A DNA stretch of 64,000 nt from Lepraria neglecta (GCA_033220425.1 CM065648.1:4464001-4528000), one strand, 5' to 3'; counted from the stretch's first letter, positions 36,029-50,400 are shown. Made by a program: numbers and translations. Notes: generated from the sequence alone by a model not told the origin.

Positions 36029-38290
36029 CAAGGCTGTTAATGGTCCAAACCGTCCAGTTTGAAAGTCAGACGGTCCAACTGTTTAAAACCAGTAGTCGAC
36101 TAATAGTCTAGATAGTTTGAGCGCAGGGGCATCGGAAAGGAGCTGAATAGTTGGAGTCAAAAATGCGGTGTAATTGCCAACACCGCCGACTGGGTTAGCG
36201 ACGACGACGCCATAAAATAAGTATATAGAAACACCCTGGGGGTCCCATAAGCATCCTAAAAAACACCGGCGTGCATCAGGCTTGTATATAGATCAATTCA
36301 GAATAGCATATCGTCGCCCTGAGAAAAATTGCAATACAGCGACTTTTTGAAATTTTGGGCAGAACCGAACTCGACCCCCAAAGCTTCCAAATATGCGATT
36401 GCAACACTTTTCCGAGTTGACACATGGATGCTTCGCTAGCCAATAGTGGCTTAGCGTCAGTCTCAGACATACTAACTGCCCTCAGGCATACTGCACCAGG
36501 TATAGTCCATCTCTTCATAAGCTCAGGGCTCACCATCGCTATCGCGTATGTAGTCTCTACCTCTTTCCTACATTGCGATAACGCTATACAGATCTTCTTG
36601 AGTAAAGATCCCGATACGGAACCAAGACTTCAGGCACTCCAATAGCTCAATAGCCTCGATCTTCAGGCTGTATCTTTAGTCGGTAATCGTATATTTGGTA
36701 CTAGAGAAGACTCTCTCAGGCTCGGAGGATATAGGAGGGATCGAGTAGATATCGATTGCTATCTTAGATAGTAGTGGAAGTCACTAGCGCTGTTCTGGAA
36801 GTAGCTACTATTCGATTGCTGATATATTATCGCTGCCTATTAGTAGTAGCTTACTCAAATATTATTCCAATTCGTCTCTAGTAGTCTGAGTGCCTCCTCC
36901 TATATTTGCCTTCCACTTTTTAAGAGCGCTGACTAGCTCCGGGGCTGTAGAAGGATATACTAGCAATCCTGTAGATAAGCGATAGATAGTCTCCCAAAAA
37001 GCCCTGAGGTCATCCTTTATAGTTAGTCGCCATTCAGCGTTCTATTTATCGAAATACGTCTATTTAACGCAGGGATTCAGGACGATTACAGCCATATAAA
37101 CGGGAGATCTCTCTATTCGGTTCCAGTATTTCAACATCTTCGTATAGCCAGCTTGGACTGATTGTCTAAGTACGTTATAGTTAGTAAATATAGTAGAAGC
37201 TTCCTCAAAGCACTCTAGTATATAGTCTATTAATAGAAGTACGTTATCTAGTATTACTTATCGATCTTCTAACTCTTTAGTTACCTTATAAAAGCACTAT
37301 AGAAAGTCTCGAATTTATAGTAGTATCTTCTAGTTATCCGCAGAGAGTTAATCTTTTAATAGTACCTCTTCCTCACTTATAAGCTGAAGGATTACGGGCT
37401 TTATCTTCTAAATAGCCTAGTCTAACATCTCGTATCAAGAATTCTAGCGTATCTTATTATCTCGATAAGGTATAACGCTACTACTAATTACTTTGAAGTA
37501 CTGGACACGCTAAGTACTTCCTATAATATATATATTAATATTATATAGCTTGCCGAGAGGACTAAGTCGTCGCTATTACTTAAGCTACTTATCTAAGGGA
37601 GATATATAAGTCTTCTCCGGGTATTCGTAGTTATCTACTACCTTGCTAAATAAGAAGGCTTGTACTAAGAGATTAATAACGTGGCCTAAGTAGCGTAAGT
37701 AGTATTAATAATGATTATAATTAATACCGTAATTCTTTAAAAGAGCCTCCGAAATAATTCTTATTAAGGTATTATTTAAATAGGCGTTATCTATAATAAA
37801 ATAGCCTAGTCGTCCAATAACCCTATAGTCTCCAAGAACTTATAGAAGGATAGTAGCTTGATTCTCTCTAGAGTATTCTCCTTGAATCTCTTTTATAGCG
37901 AGTATAATCTCTCGTCTTTCGAGGCTTTCCGCCGTAAAATAGGTAACTATCGCAAGGATCCCGAGATGATTAGGAGACGTCTATATATCGCAGGTAATAT
38001 ATATATCTAATACTACAGAAAGTATAATATAACGTAGGTGGCGCTTCCCTTCAGCGAAGAGCTCGAAGGCGTATTTCTTTATAGTTACACCCGCGCTAGG
38101 AAGTATCTTATTGGCTAGTAGACTAATATATTCTAGGAAGGCTCGGAAAGGCTTAAGAGTTACCTAGTTAAAAGGAAGGTCGTATTTAACAATCTACTAT
38201 ATATAGAGATACTCTAGAGTCGCCTGATTAAGCCTAGTAGCTAGGAGGTCTTCTCTTCTTTACTATTCTATAGTAATATTAGCTTCAGCC
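36029..38290 (-). mobile_element. hAT-family DNA transposon hAT#1, 5' end cut
   Basis: The minus-strand transposase runs from about 38.28 kb down to about 36.5 kb. Recognisable parts are the RNase H-like core (a TSPNHLG stretch near 38.00 kb and an IIDNAYLNNT stretch near 37.79 kb), the ...SPVYMAVIVLNPCVK segment near 37.1 kb, and the C-terminal hAT dimerisation domain (SIPPISSEPERVFSSTK near 36.72 kb). In-frame stops are almost all TAA/TAG at former Gln or Trp codons, typical of RIP. Its left end may be CAAGGCTGTTAATGG at 36029. The N-terminal zinc finger is missing because hAT#2 starts at about 38291. A better preserved block (36.03-36.65 kb) includes two overlapping open frames that are not convincing genes. 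Confidence 0.8.
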
Positions 38291-41200
38291 TATAGCCCGG
38301 AAAGATATAGGATATTCTATAGGATATCCCAAGGGTTGAGTATAGGATTCCGGTATGGGATAGGATTAGAAGATCCTAAATCCCATATCTTTTAGGAGAT
38401 ATAGGATGGGATCTTAATAGGATATCCTACGGTATAGGATATTAGTAGGATTAATCTATAGTATAGGATATTTATAGGATATTCTAGTAGCGGATAAGAT
38501 AATATTTTATATCTTGATTATATTCTTTTTAATCTTGTAATAACTAGACTAATAACTAGAATAATAACTATAAAACTTATTATAATTTCTATCGCTTACG
38601 CCGTAAGATAGCTACTATCCCTGATTACTTCTAGGCCTCTTATTATCGAGTATCCTTATTTCTATTCTCCTCCCTAGAAATTTTACTAAGTACCCCTAAA
38701 CCTTCTACTCTAACCCTATTTAATAACTACGCTTCTATATTATCTTTTAGCCTCTTTAGCGTATTTAGATCTATTAATATCAACTCTCTTTGACTATACG
38801 AACGTCTTTTAGCTCGCTATTGCTAATAACTTATTAGTAAAATCTTTAGAGGGTAGAGCTTCCTTACTATATTATTCCCCCGGTTTTCGTCGTTATCGCT
38901 AATATAGATAATATAATTATCCGTCGCCTAGGTTTCGCGTATATTACTATCGACCTTCTTTTCTTCCTATAATATACTTAGGTTACTATCTAGGTTAAGC
39001 CTAGCCTATTCTAATTAATTCTACTAGTTTTTAGTATAAAGAACCATTATTAGTACGTAGAAGGTCGTAGGTAAATAGTATTCTTAACTCCTATAATACT
39101 GCCTAGTAATTAAGAAGTATTACTTATAGATAACGTCTACCGCTCTAGCTATAAGGATATTACAAGCTATATAGGCAACGGCAGGGTATTAAGGCTCCAA
39201 GATCTTCTACTACTCTAAGATTAGCTTAGACTTTAAGTACTCGAAGGGTGCTATTAAAGAATTATAATTAGTAACTAATAACTAGAATAATAACTAGAAT
39301 ATTTACAGTGCTTTTTATACTATATAAGCTAGTCTTCTCTAATATTATTTGGTTCTATATAAATACTCTCGTCTAGAATATTATCAAGCGTATTAGCCGA
39401 CCGACCCCTTGATCGCTCAGCCCTTTGTACTTGGCTATTACTATCAAGATTTTTATAATTCTTGAACGTTCGTTAGAGCGCTTTCTAATAGACCTCCGCC
39501 TATAGCTCTTAATATAGTTTAACCTTCTAGCTATTGCCTTTGAACGTGGTATCCCCGTAACTTGGGCGTAGAAGTATCGCTTGCCTATATAGGTATCCTA
39601 ACCCTAATTGCGTATAGCTATAGTATAAAGTTAACTTCTCCCGAGCGGCCTTAAGAGCCCTTAGAAGTTCGATTTTCTAAATAACCCGTTTATATCTTAG
39701 TCGCTAGATTTCCTTCTCGATATAGTTAAAAAGCCTATTATAGATATTAAAGATATAATAAATTATTACTTCCTTCCCTTTACTTATTAGCTTTATAAAA
39801 ATATAGAAAGGCTTAATAAGCTAGATTAGATATTTAACCTGTAACTATTCCTCGTTATTTAGTTTTAGGTAGTTACCTAATCTCTCCTCGAAATAATAGT
39901 CTATATCTTAACGAAGTAAATAGACTCGTATTAGTATATAATAAGTTAAGTCCTATCGAGTTTTAATATCCTGGAAAAGCTTAAGGGGTCGTTTTTATTA
40001 ATATATTTCCTTATTAGAAGCTAGTTAGTCTATAGAGACTAGTACGCTATTATCTCTAAGCCGCTCTCGCTATATATTATTAAAGGCCTCCTTGCGCTAA
40101 CTACTCGTATTAATATAAACTATAGTCTTTCGAACCTTCTTCTAATTAGTAGATAGTAACTAGAAAGATAACTAGAAAGTCTTTACCTTGGCTAAGGTTA
40201 TTAGGAGACCTCTATTCGTTACCCAAATATTCTCCTACTCTTTATCTTTAATCTAATTTCTTTAGAATTCCTTATTAGTAGGATTAATATAAACTTTCCT
40301 AAGGAGTTCCTTCAAAGCTAGTTAGATAATATATACTATATATAGAACCTATTATAGAGACTGCGCAGGCTTATCTTCTCCGAGGTCGAGGTAGTTATTA
40401 AAATTAGTTTCTAGAAGGTATAAAATCAGGTCGTAATAGAGTATACTATTATTACTAGTATTATCCGTTATAAAGACGAGGAGATAATCTTAAAGCTTAT
40501 ACTTTATAAAGATTAGGTTAATAATTCGACTAAGTCTTACACTAGTATATTAACCTTTAATATATTCAAACCCGAGGAGACTTTTATACTACCTCCAATT
40601 CTTATTAATAAAGAAGCTAATAATCGCTATATATAACTAACGATTTAATACCGACTAGTAATCTAGGGTTAAGGAGACCTTAGAATTATTATAAAGTAGA
40701 TCCTTAAGAAGACCCTTTTTAATCTCCTCGACCTTTCTTATAAGGTAATTCCTTATTATAGATACTAACTCTAAATATAGATTTTAATTAAGATATCGGA
40801 AGAGTCGCAACGTCTTAGGGTTATTAGTAATACTAAATAGTATACTAGTAGCTATTATCTAATAACGAAATTATTCTAGGAAGTCTTCCCGTATAAGGGT
40901 ATAGCCGCCTAATAGTAGTCTAGTAAGCTAGTTCTATTTCCTCTAAAAAAAGGGTTAGACTATTATATATATATTCTAGTTATTATTATAGTTATTAAGG
41001 GCCTGAGATTAACTTAAATATAAGATATATATAATTTTGGTACCCTTCGATAATTATCGTCTACTATAAATTACTAAGACCTAACTTCTTAATATATCCC
41101 TTTAAGGTAAGATATATTTTTATTCTAGTTATTCTATACCCTATTAAAGGGTAGGTAATTACTTCGTTATAGTAGCGGTAGATAATATATAGCTCCCTAT

Positions 41201-44200
41201 TAGCGATAAGGGTATACTCTCGAAAATAGTTCTATTTATCGCTCTTTCTTATTATCGAGCCCTAGTTAATATTAGAATATTAATACTTAGTTTTGCCAGA
41301 ATTCTATATAGCCTATACTATCTTGTCCTACTAAGTTATCTACTACTCCTTTTTAGTAAGGTCAAAGATAAAGTAGCCTTTATTATTACCTTTACGCTTA
41401 AAATCGATACTTACTAGGGTACTAGAAGAATTCTTATTAAAGAACGGAGTTAAAATACTACTAGATTAGATAATTAATGATATCTCGAAATAGTAAAGCT
41501 TATCAAGGAGAATTAGGGGTAGTTTAAGAGATTCTTATCGGAATTAAGATTAAATATAATAGCTTAAGAGGGCGAAGGAACTATAGGAGCTCTATATATA
41601 TAAGCTATAAGTTTCGACGTGACTCTTAATTATAAAGTTTTCTACTAAACCGAGCTTTTACGTTTATAGTTATAGTTCTAGCTATTACCTAGTTAATACG
41701 AAACCCGCTTACCCAATTTAGTATCGAGTATTAGCTCTAATATTCTAGCGTTATTTACTAACTAACCGATATTAATCTCCGAGACCTTCTTATAATAACC
41801 TCTCGGTCCCCTACTTTTCCCCTTATTAAAATAAATACCTTAGTATATCGTTAATACTTTTAAATAGCAGTTCTATAGGTTCCTAATAACCCGCTAGGCC
41901 TGAACCTAAACTAACGAGCCGTATAATACTTAATATCTACTACAATATCTAATACTCTAGAATAGTATCAGAATCGGGGCCTCAAGCTGGCCCTATATTT
42001 CTATAAGGATCTAATAGTAGCTTAGTATCTTAGCTTAGCGCTAATAGTAGGCTAGGAGCCTAACCAAATCCTAGGGAGAATAATAATAGTCGATCTACTA
42101 ACGGAAATCAAGCTCTATAGAAACCTTCGTAGACTCAAAAGTTATAGAGCCGCAAGTAAGGCACGAAATATCGACTAGTACGGAAGACTAAAAAACGATT
42201 ACCTTAGTTATATAAATTTAAAGCTAGTAGTAAGTCTAAACTATAAGTAAATTATACTTCAACTAAAATACTATTATAGCTCGCGTATTACTAGAAATTC
42301 GTCGGCTATAGAAATCAATAGAGCTAGTTATCCTGCGACTAGTATTTAGTCGGCTTATAAGGGAAATATTATTAAATCTTTTATAAGAGCCGCTTCAAAT
42401 ATAATCCTCTACTTTAAGTATACTTTAAGAAGCCGTAGAGGCTAAGCTTACTAACGAGTTTAGTAGTATATTAATCTTTAGGAAAAAGTTCGAATTAAAA
42501 AGAATATTAATAAAGTACTAGTAGTATAACTATATATATACTATATAAAAAGAGTTACTTTGTAAACGAAAGATATAGTACTTATTAGAAAGCTATAATA
42601 TGAAATGTCTTTATAGATAGGAGTGTATAGTAACTTAATATATTCAGTTTTGCTAAAAGTATTTTGATTTAGTAGTAGCGCTTCTTTTAATAACTATAAT
42701 AATAACTAGAAAATCATCTAGAGTGCGAAGCTTAGATATTGGTAATATACTACTATTTATAAAAGAAACGGAAGTATATCTCGTAGTAAAAGAGCTAGTT
42801 TATCTATAGAAGGTATAAGATAATAGAAATCCCGAGGAATCTAATTACTATAGCCTTAAATAATTAAAAGGTAAGCCTCCCTTATATTCTCCTTATCCGT
42901 ATCCGGCTTAAAGTTATATATACCCCGCTTATAATTATCTAGCTACTAATAGACTAGTCCTAGGAGCTTGACTTTATTAGGGTTATTATAGTCTTTGAAA
43001 CGTCTATTATTAATATAGCTTACTATATTTCGCTATACCGCTCGCTCTCGACGAGTGAAAAAGTTATGAGGAGGGGGAAGCGGCTCGGTATAGACTTTGC
43101 CATTCTAAACGAGTTAGTATACTAATCTTATAGAATAATAAGTCGATAGTTTTAAAATTATATACTTTGATTACTAGGGGAAATAGACTACTATAGTAGT
43201 AGCGAGGGTAGTATCTAAGATTGGCGTATCCTTCTAAGTATACTAACTTATTTAGTAGGCTTCGGATCGAGTAGCGCTATATATTCTAGTATTTGACGAA
43301 AATTGAGACTTTGTAGTTATATATATAATTTTTCGATACTCTACTATACTCCTCTAAGAGCTCCTAATCGGTAGGCCAGTTATTATATAGAGTTCTATAT
43401 TTTCTATAATCGATAATAGTATCTTACTCAGGCGCAGCTAAGAGTATTGGATCTATAGACCTATTATATTAGTATACTAGAGCTAATAGTTATTATAGGG
43501 GTATAGTATACCCTTTTCAGCTTCTTCGTCATCTATATTACTCTATACCGGGTCTCTATTATTATTAATATTACTATTATTATCTATATATACGACGACC
43601 TTCGGAGTTACCTATAATAATAGACGATGTGCTACTACGGTAGTATAGATACTATTTATAATTCTAGAATAACGTTAGATAACTAGAATAATAACTAGAA
43701 TTAGGAAGACTAACCTCTTATCTTTAACTTCCTACCTAAGCTTCGCCTTTCGCTTTATCCTCTCCTCCTCTATAGTATTTTAATATATATCTAATAATAT
43801 ATATTTCCTAATTTAATATCTAATTACCGTATTATCCGCTTTCTTTATATTCTCTAACTCCTTTCCCTTATCTATAAAAGTATCTATATAATATCTTAAT
43901 CTCTTAGTATTTATATTCTTACTTAAATTATCCGGTACCTTATATTTCGGCTGTATACTACGGGGTTAACTAATATATCTACGTCGAGATCGAGTTTTAA
44001 AGGTTTTATCGCTAGGCTTAGAATTATTACTATTAAGGGCTTCTTCTTTAATAGCTACGAAAAGATTAAAATAAGCGTATAAGAGATAGAATAAATATTT
44101 ATATAATTATCTATAAGACTAAACTCTACCTTCTATCCCCCTATCGTCGGAATTATTACGTTATATTTCGCTATAGTATTAGTTAATTCTAGATATTATT

Positions 44201-45622
44201 ATAGTTAGAAGTACTAATATATATTTACCGCGACCTATATTTACTATCTTATAGAAATTGGCTAAGGAATTTGAAAAAAAAAAGGGTAGGAGATTAGATA
44301 AAATTTGTTATATTAAGGGTAGTTCAGCTACTAAACCCGATTAGGTAGTAATATCTTTGTTTACCCTTACTAGCGTTATATTACCTACTACTAGTATAAA
44401 TATTAACTAGAATAAAGTAAATACGTCTACTAACTAGAATTATAACTATAATTAACTATAGAATTTCCTAATAATATATTAGTAAATAGCGTTTGAAAAA
44501 AGACTTTAAGTAAAACTTTTTAGGTAGTAAACGAATATATATAGTATATAATATAATAGTAGGAAGTTAAGTAGAAATAAGAATTTTAATATTTACTATT
44601 CTATAATCTATAATAAAATAATCTTGTAATATTAAACTTTTATCTTTATAACTACCCTAGAATATTACTAGTAAATATCTATTTTCTAGTTAAAATATCC
44701 CCTCGTTCGTTCTAATCCTTGATTATAGTATCTACTATTAGTAAAAAAGTTCTAAAGTTAAGGACGATTCCTACTACCCAACGACGATACTAGGAAGTAT
44801 ATATTTTTGCGAAGTTTTCTTGAATCTTTTATAGCTAATATACTAGTATAGGCAGCGCGCAAGAGTATAGCGCGTAAGACTATTATATCTATTCCTGCGA
44901 CCGGCCTTCCTAGATCCGGCTTAAGAGCTAGTCGTAGAAAGAGTAGGGTTAAGTCAGGAAGTAGGTCTTTCTAGTTATTATTCTACCTACCGTATACGGC
45001 TAATAGCTATTTATAGCCAAAGCTCTCCGTGAAATCCGCCGTTTCTAGAAATCCTAAGAATTACTTATTCCCAAAGTATCGTTCGGTTATTTAGTACGGG
45101 AGGTTTCGATAGATATATAGAGAGAATTTAGGGCGTTATAAGGATATTTCAGGTATTAAAGGTCTGTAATAGAAGCTCTATAAGAAGTAGCGGAAGCTTT
45201 TATAGTACGTTTTCTCGAAGGTAAGACTACTACTTCTATATTATTTCTATTATAAACTCTAATATATAGCTCTTAAAATAGACTATAACCTATATACTAT
45301 TTACGCTAAGCGTGTTATATTATAGTAAAAAGATATTTAGCTATATAAACGCCTTATATAGCCATTTAGAGTCCCTTTAGTATACTAGGCTAGTTAGAAT
45401 AAGACGGGGTATAAAGTTTAATAAATATATAGCTTGAATGAAATACTTAGTTTGAATACTCTATATAACTTACTCTCCCCTACTCTTGTAGAACTATAGC
45501 TTTAGAAATATACTTTACCTAAATTCTAGTTATTATTCTAGATATTACTTTTTAGTATTTACTATTTATATAAAGTATTATCTTATCCGCTACTAGGATA
45601 TCCCGAAAATATCCTATACTAT
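38291..45622 (-). mobile_element. Large hAT-family DNA transposon hAT#2
   Basis: About 7.3 kb. The left end region (38291-38520) has repeated TATAGGATA motifs and AGTAGCGGATAAGATAA; the right end at 45575-45622 carries the complement, TTATCCGCTACTAGGATAT. The left arm is about 165 bp longer, so the right tip is lost. Minus-strand coding remnants resemble hAT transposases: a VSLTLDY.S core near 40.68 kb, TDNTSNN near 40.46 kb, and LLGFEYIKG near 40.58 kb. Stops are mainly TAA/TAG, RIP-like. The rest (41.8-45.5 kb) holds weaker coding bias on the minus strand and many copies of a CTAGTTATTATTCTAG motif. Its size is large for a fungal hAT, so nested insertions are possible. Confidence 0.7.
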
Positions 45623-46946
45623 ATCGCGCTTTCCCAAAAGATTATATTATTAGCGTTATAGCTAGTTTTGCGCTATTAGCAGGCCGTATAGCGATTAGGG
45701 TCTACATCCTATATCGATTACGGACCGAGAAATCAGCCAAATTAGCAACTCGAGGTTGCCAATAGCAGTATCTATAACCTCAAATTGCTACGCTAGGCGC
45801 CTATAATATCAGCATCAAAAGTTGCTTTCGTGGACTAACGCTACTATTACGCATTTATTCCAGAATGCGAAATATATACGCTTAGGTAGTATATCGATAA
45901 CATTAGTAGATAAGAAGTTATCCGAGTCGGATAGTTCGGACACATCCTCCGCTATAGTAGGTATATTTGAGTTAGATATCTTATCCAGAATTAACCTATA
46001 GGTAGTATTATCCGAGCTAGGCGATTTTAAAAGACAATGCGATAATTATTTTCATATTATACGTTCAATAGCTATATATTCGATTACTGACAGCTTAATT
46101 CTGTCAGGCTTCCTCCCGCCCAAGCTTTATACTCTATCGATCTATTCTCTATCCCCTCCGCAGTATCCTTAGCAGCCTAGTCCTTAGGTTCTTCTCCTAT
46201 TAGAACAATATTCAGATATACTATTTTATCCTCTATAATCCACCTCTCTACCGACCTACTCTACTCTTCGACGTCTATAATACGATCCTCTTCCTAAAGA
46301 CTCTTATCTACTTATAGGCCGGCCTCCTTCTATATACACTCGAAGTCCTATATTAAAAATACCTAGATATCTATTATCTCCGCTAAATTATTACTAAAGG
46401 TAAGGGAAGCGAAAAAACTATCCTAGTTTCCAAACTCTAAATTAGTCTCGTCGAGACCCTCCTTAGGAGATAGTTCTTTAGCCTTGATTTCAGTATTAGC
46501 CGATAATATATATCTATAATCGCTTCTTATATATACCGTATATTCTTTATTATTTCCGTACTCTTCTTCTTAGCCTATTACACTAGTATTATTTATTCCT
46601 ATCTCCTCTAGAACGCTCTAAAGGTCCGGTTAATTTTTCAGATCTTCTAGGGAATCCTTAAACGTATTAGTAACTAGTAGTCGACGGTTCTTACTATACC
46701 TATTTGTATAGTAGTAGTCTATTATTCGACGATAAAGTAGTCCCGTAACTATCCGCGTTTTGATTTCATCTATATCGTACTATACCTCTATTATATATTC
46801 GAATATAGCTCAAGGTATTATTAGTATATAGGTTATTCTTCGAGTATCAGGTTAACTTACTACTAACTAATATACCGTCCTATCTCTTAATCCTATAGGA
46901 GCTATATTTATATTCTTCGAATATATAATAAAGTGCTATTATAACC
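45623..46946. repeat. Tandem duplication, unit 1 (1324 bp)
   Basis: Begins ATCGCGCTTTCCC and matches the next 1324 bp nearly base for base, differing mainly by C/T and G/A changes. It abuts the end of hAT#2. Minus-strand frames show some Arg/Glu/Leu-rich coding bias (about 46.4-46.9 kb) but no recognisable domain. Confidence 0.85.
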
Positions 46947-48270
46947 ATCGCGCTTTCCCAAAAGATTATATCATTAGCGTCGCAGCTAGTTTTGCGCTAT
47001 TAGCAGGCCGTATAGCGATTAGGGTCTATATCCCATATCGATTGCGGACCGAGAAATCAGCTAAATCAGCAACTCGAGGTTGCCGATAGTAGCATCTGCA
47101 ACCTCAAATTGCTACGCTAGGCGCCTACAACATCAGCATCAAAAGTTACTTTCGTGGACCAACGCTACCATTGCGCATTTGTTCCGGAATACGAAACATG
47201 TGCGCTTAGGTAGTATATCGACAATATTAGTAGATAAGAAGTCATCCGAGTCGGATAGTTCGGATATATCCTCCGCTGTAGTAGGTATATTCGAGTCGGA
47301 TATCTTATCTAGAATTAACCTGCAGGTAGTATTATCCGAGCTAGGCAATTTTAAAAGACAATACGATAATTATTTTCATATTATACGTTTAATAGCTACA
47401 TATTCGATTACTAACAGCTTGATTCCGTTAGGCTTCCTCCCGCCTAAGCTTCATACTCTATTGATCTATCCTCTATCCCCTTCGCAGTATCCTTAGTAGC
47501 CTAGTCCTTAGGTTCTTCTCCTATTAGAACAATATTTAGATATACTATTTTATCCTCTATAATCCACCTCTCTACCGACCTACTCTACTCTTTAATATCT
47601 ATAATACGATCCTCTTCCTAAAGACTCTTATCTACTTATAGGCCGGCCTCCTTCTATATACGCTCGAAGTCCTATATTAAAAATACCTAGATATCTATTA
47701 TCTCCGCTGAATTATTACTAAAGGTAAGGGAAGCGAAAAAACTATCCTAGTTTCTAAACTCTAAATTAGTCTCGTCGAGACCCTCCTCGGGAGATAGTTC
47801 TTTAGCCTTAATTTCAGTGTTAGCCGATAATATATACCTATAATCGCTTCTTATATATACCGTATATTCTTTATCATTTCCGTACTCTTCTTCTTAGCCT
47901 ATTATACTAGTATTATTCATTCCTATCTCCTCTAGAACGCTCTAAAGGTCCGGTTAATTTTTTAGATCTTCTAGGGAATCCTTGAACGTATTAGTAACTA
48001 GTAGTCGACGGTTCTTACCATGCCTGTTTGTATAGTAGTAGTCCATTATTCGACGATAAAGTAGTCCCGCAACTATCCGCATTTTGATTTCACCTATATC
48101 GTACTATACCTCTATTATATATTCGAATATAGCTTAAGGTATTATTAGTATATAGGTTATTCTTCGAGTATTAGGTTGACTTACTACTAACTAATATACT
48201 ATCCTATCTCTTGATCCTACGAGAGCTATATTCGTATTCTTCGAATATATAATAAAGCGCTATTATAACG
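46947..48270. repeat. Tandem duplication, unit 2 (1324 bp)
   Basis: The second unit, less mutated in places than the first. It holds an open plus frame of 138 codons (47080-47496) and an overlapping minus frame (47139-47348) with a Ser/Asp-rich stretch; neither matches a family I know. Equal, adjacent 1.3-kb units could be a simple tandem duplication or two terminal repeats without an interior. Confidence 0.85.
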
Positions 48271-50400
48271 AAAATAATAGCACTAGCGGGTAAAGGTTTC
48301 TATAGATCTATACTCTTATACCTGAGTCTAATAGCGCTTATTCTATTAGAAAAAAAAACGCGATATAGACTTATTACAATTATCGGTACTAGAAAACAAC
48401 CCTTATCTTAGACCTATTAGCTATATATTTCGTTCTCGTTTAGGAAAGAAGAATACTTATACCTTTCTCTAGATCCGCGAAAGTAAATTATATATTAAAT
48501 AGTAGGTTCGATATATTATTCTTCCGGTCCTCGACTATTAGGTATAGCTATTCTACTACTATTTTAACGGTTAATCTTATTTTCCTTATTATAAAACTTC
48601 TGAATTTGCTTAGGCTATCTACAAGCTATAAAGATGTTAGCTATTACGCGGCGTTATATAAATAGGTAGGGGTTTAGGAGTAATAACCTTGCGAGCTTCT
48701 TCAGGAGTTAGTATATTACCTAAGGTATCTAGATCGCCGATAACTTAAGGCCCCTTCGTTCTTTAGAGCTTAGCCTTCTATTCTCTCTATATTCTTATTA
48801 TAAGGTTACTTAGAGCTACCGGGTTATATTCTAGCCACGGTAATAGGCTATCGGTATCATTACCGCCTATAATCTTGGAGAGGAATATAGGCTTCGTTAC
48901 GTGGAAAATATGTTGATATTCCCGTAAGGATTAGTATCTTTGCGCTTGGCGACGCCTAGAACTACCCCAAGCGATAGGTCCCGCCGCCTCCTCCGTGGTT
49001 ACCTCCTTATAGTCGTCTTTAGATTCAATATCCGATATATATATAGGTATAGGCAACGAAGTCGATGATGGTCTAGGCCTTGTCTTTTTAGATAATAGAA
49101 CCCGATCGTCAGGATTAGATGATCGTCCTGTGGTCGCGGTACTGGAATTCGGCCGCTTACGCCGTATAGGTAGTACGGTGCGGGTTGGCTGTCGCTACTT
49201 ATATTGCACCGACTATAACGATTAGTTATTATAAGACCTATATACCAAGGTAAATATACTATTAATTCATCCTTCCGTCTGCTGATTAGATTCTCTCTCG
49301 ATTTTTGATATTTCTTACTAGCAGATTTAAACTTATTAGTTGTTGTCTATTGGGGCGTCTAGGTAGGTCGTCCGGCACGCTAGCCATTCTGCTCTATATA
49401 TAAAGATATTCGGTTTCGTTATTCCTACACCATCGGCTATTTCAGCTATATTTAATAAATACGCGTCTCTAATTCATCATTTACCGAGCTGCGTGGGTAG
49501 TTCCTAGTATCTATATTCCCTTAAGGACCTCGTTTTATTATATAGTTCTATATTATTTCCTTCTTTCTATATTAGCGTATTAAATATACACGTGACGTCG
49601 ATAGGCAACTTACGGTCTTCTTTTGGGTAATACTCGCATCGCTTTACAATACGGTATCGATTCTAGACGTCGACAGCTACGTCTGTTTACGCTATACGGT
49701 GAATAGGTTATATCTATTATTACGTACTAATCGTACTTACAACGGAGAAGCCCATCTTTTCCGTCTCCTAAATATAGAGTTATCTAATAGACTGAATATA
49801 GGAGTATAGGGAAGTTATACCCCTATAACGATAGTAGGCACTAGTCTCTTCGCAGGGCTGGTTATAGGGTTATTAGAAGACATTTTGATATCCTCGACGC
49901 TAGTTATCTTTAAAGAGACCTCTTCTTCGCGTATTTTTTCAGAGATATCCTCGCTAAGGTTACTATTACGTCTTCGACGTTTCCTAGGCTCTACTACTCC
50001 GTCGTCCCCTTCGGTACTTCTCTCAAGTTCTAGCTACTTTTCTATAATAGCCTCAATCTACTAATATATTAATATATAGAATAAGTTACTCGGTTCGAAT
50101 CGTACCTTTCGCTTATTCGCTTTAGTCTCCTAGGCTTTTCTAGTAGCTACTAGTTATTCTCCCTTTATCTTAGCTATTATTAGAAGATCCCTATTATCTA
50201 TCTAATATATATAAGGGTCTTTACTAGTAACGAGGTGGTATAAGGTATTAAGGAGTATAATCCACGACGATATAGCTAGTTATAGGTAGCTAGACGGGCG
50301 AGGTTCTTAGGGGAAGAAGGCGAAGGTTTTCGGAAAGGGACAGGCTTCTTTAGCGTATTATTATTGTATTATTTTGATTAATATAATATTAATATAAAAT
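48271..50400 (-). pseudogene. Unrecognised minus-strand coding remnants
   Basis: Two stretches show strong minus-strand coding bias with RIP-type stops only. One (about 49.17-48.65 kb) begins Ser/Arg/Pro-rich, then has an SDIESKDDYKEVTTEE acidic patch and a globular-looking part. The other (about 50.23-49.73 kb) is Lys/Glu-rich with a PRKRRRRNS basic cluster that looks like a nuclear localisation signal. They may be exons of one gene running on into the duplicated units to the left. I do not recognise the family; a passenger or accessory protein of a neighbouring DNA transposon is possible. Confidence 0.4.
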
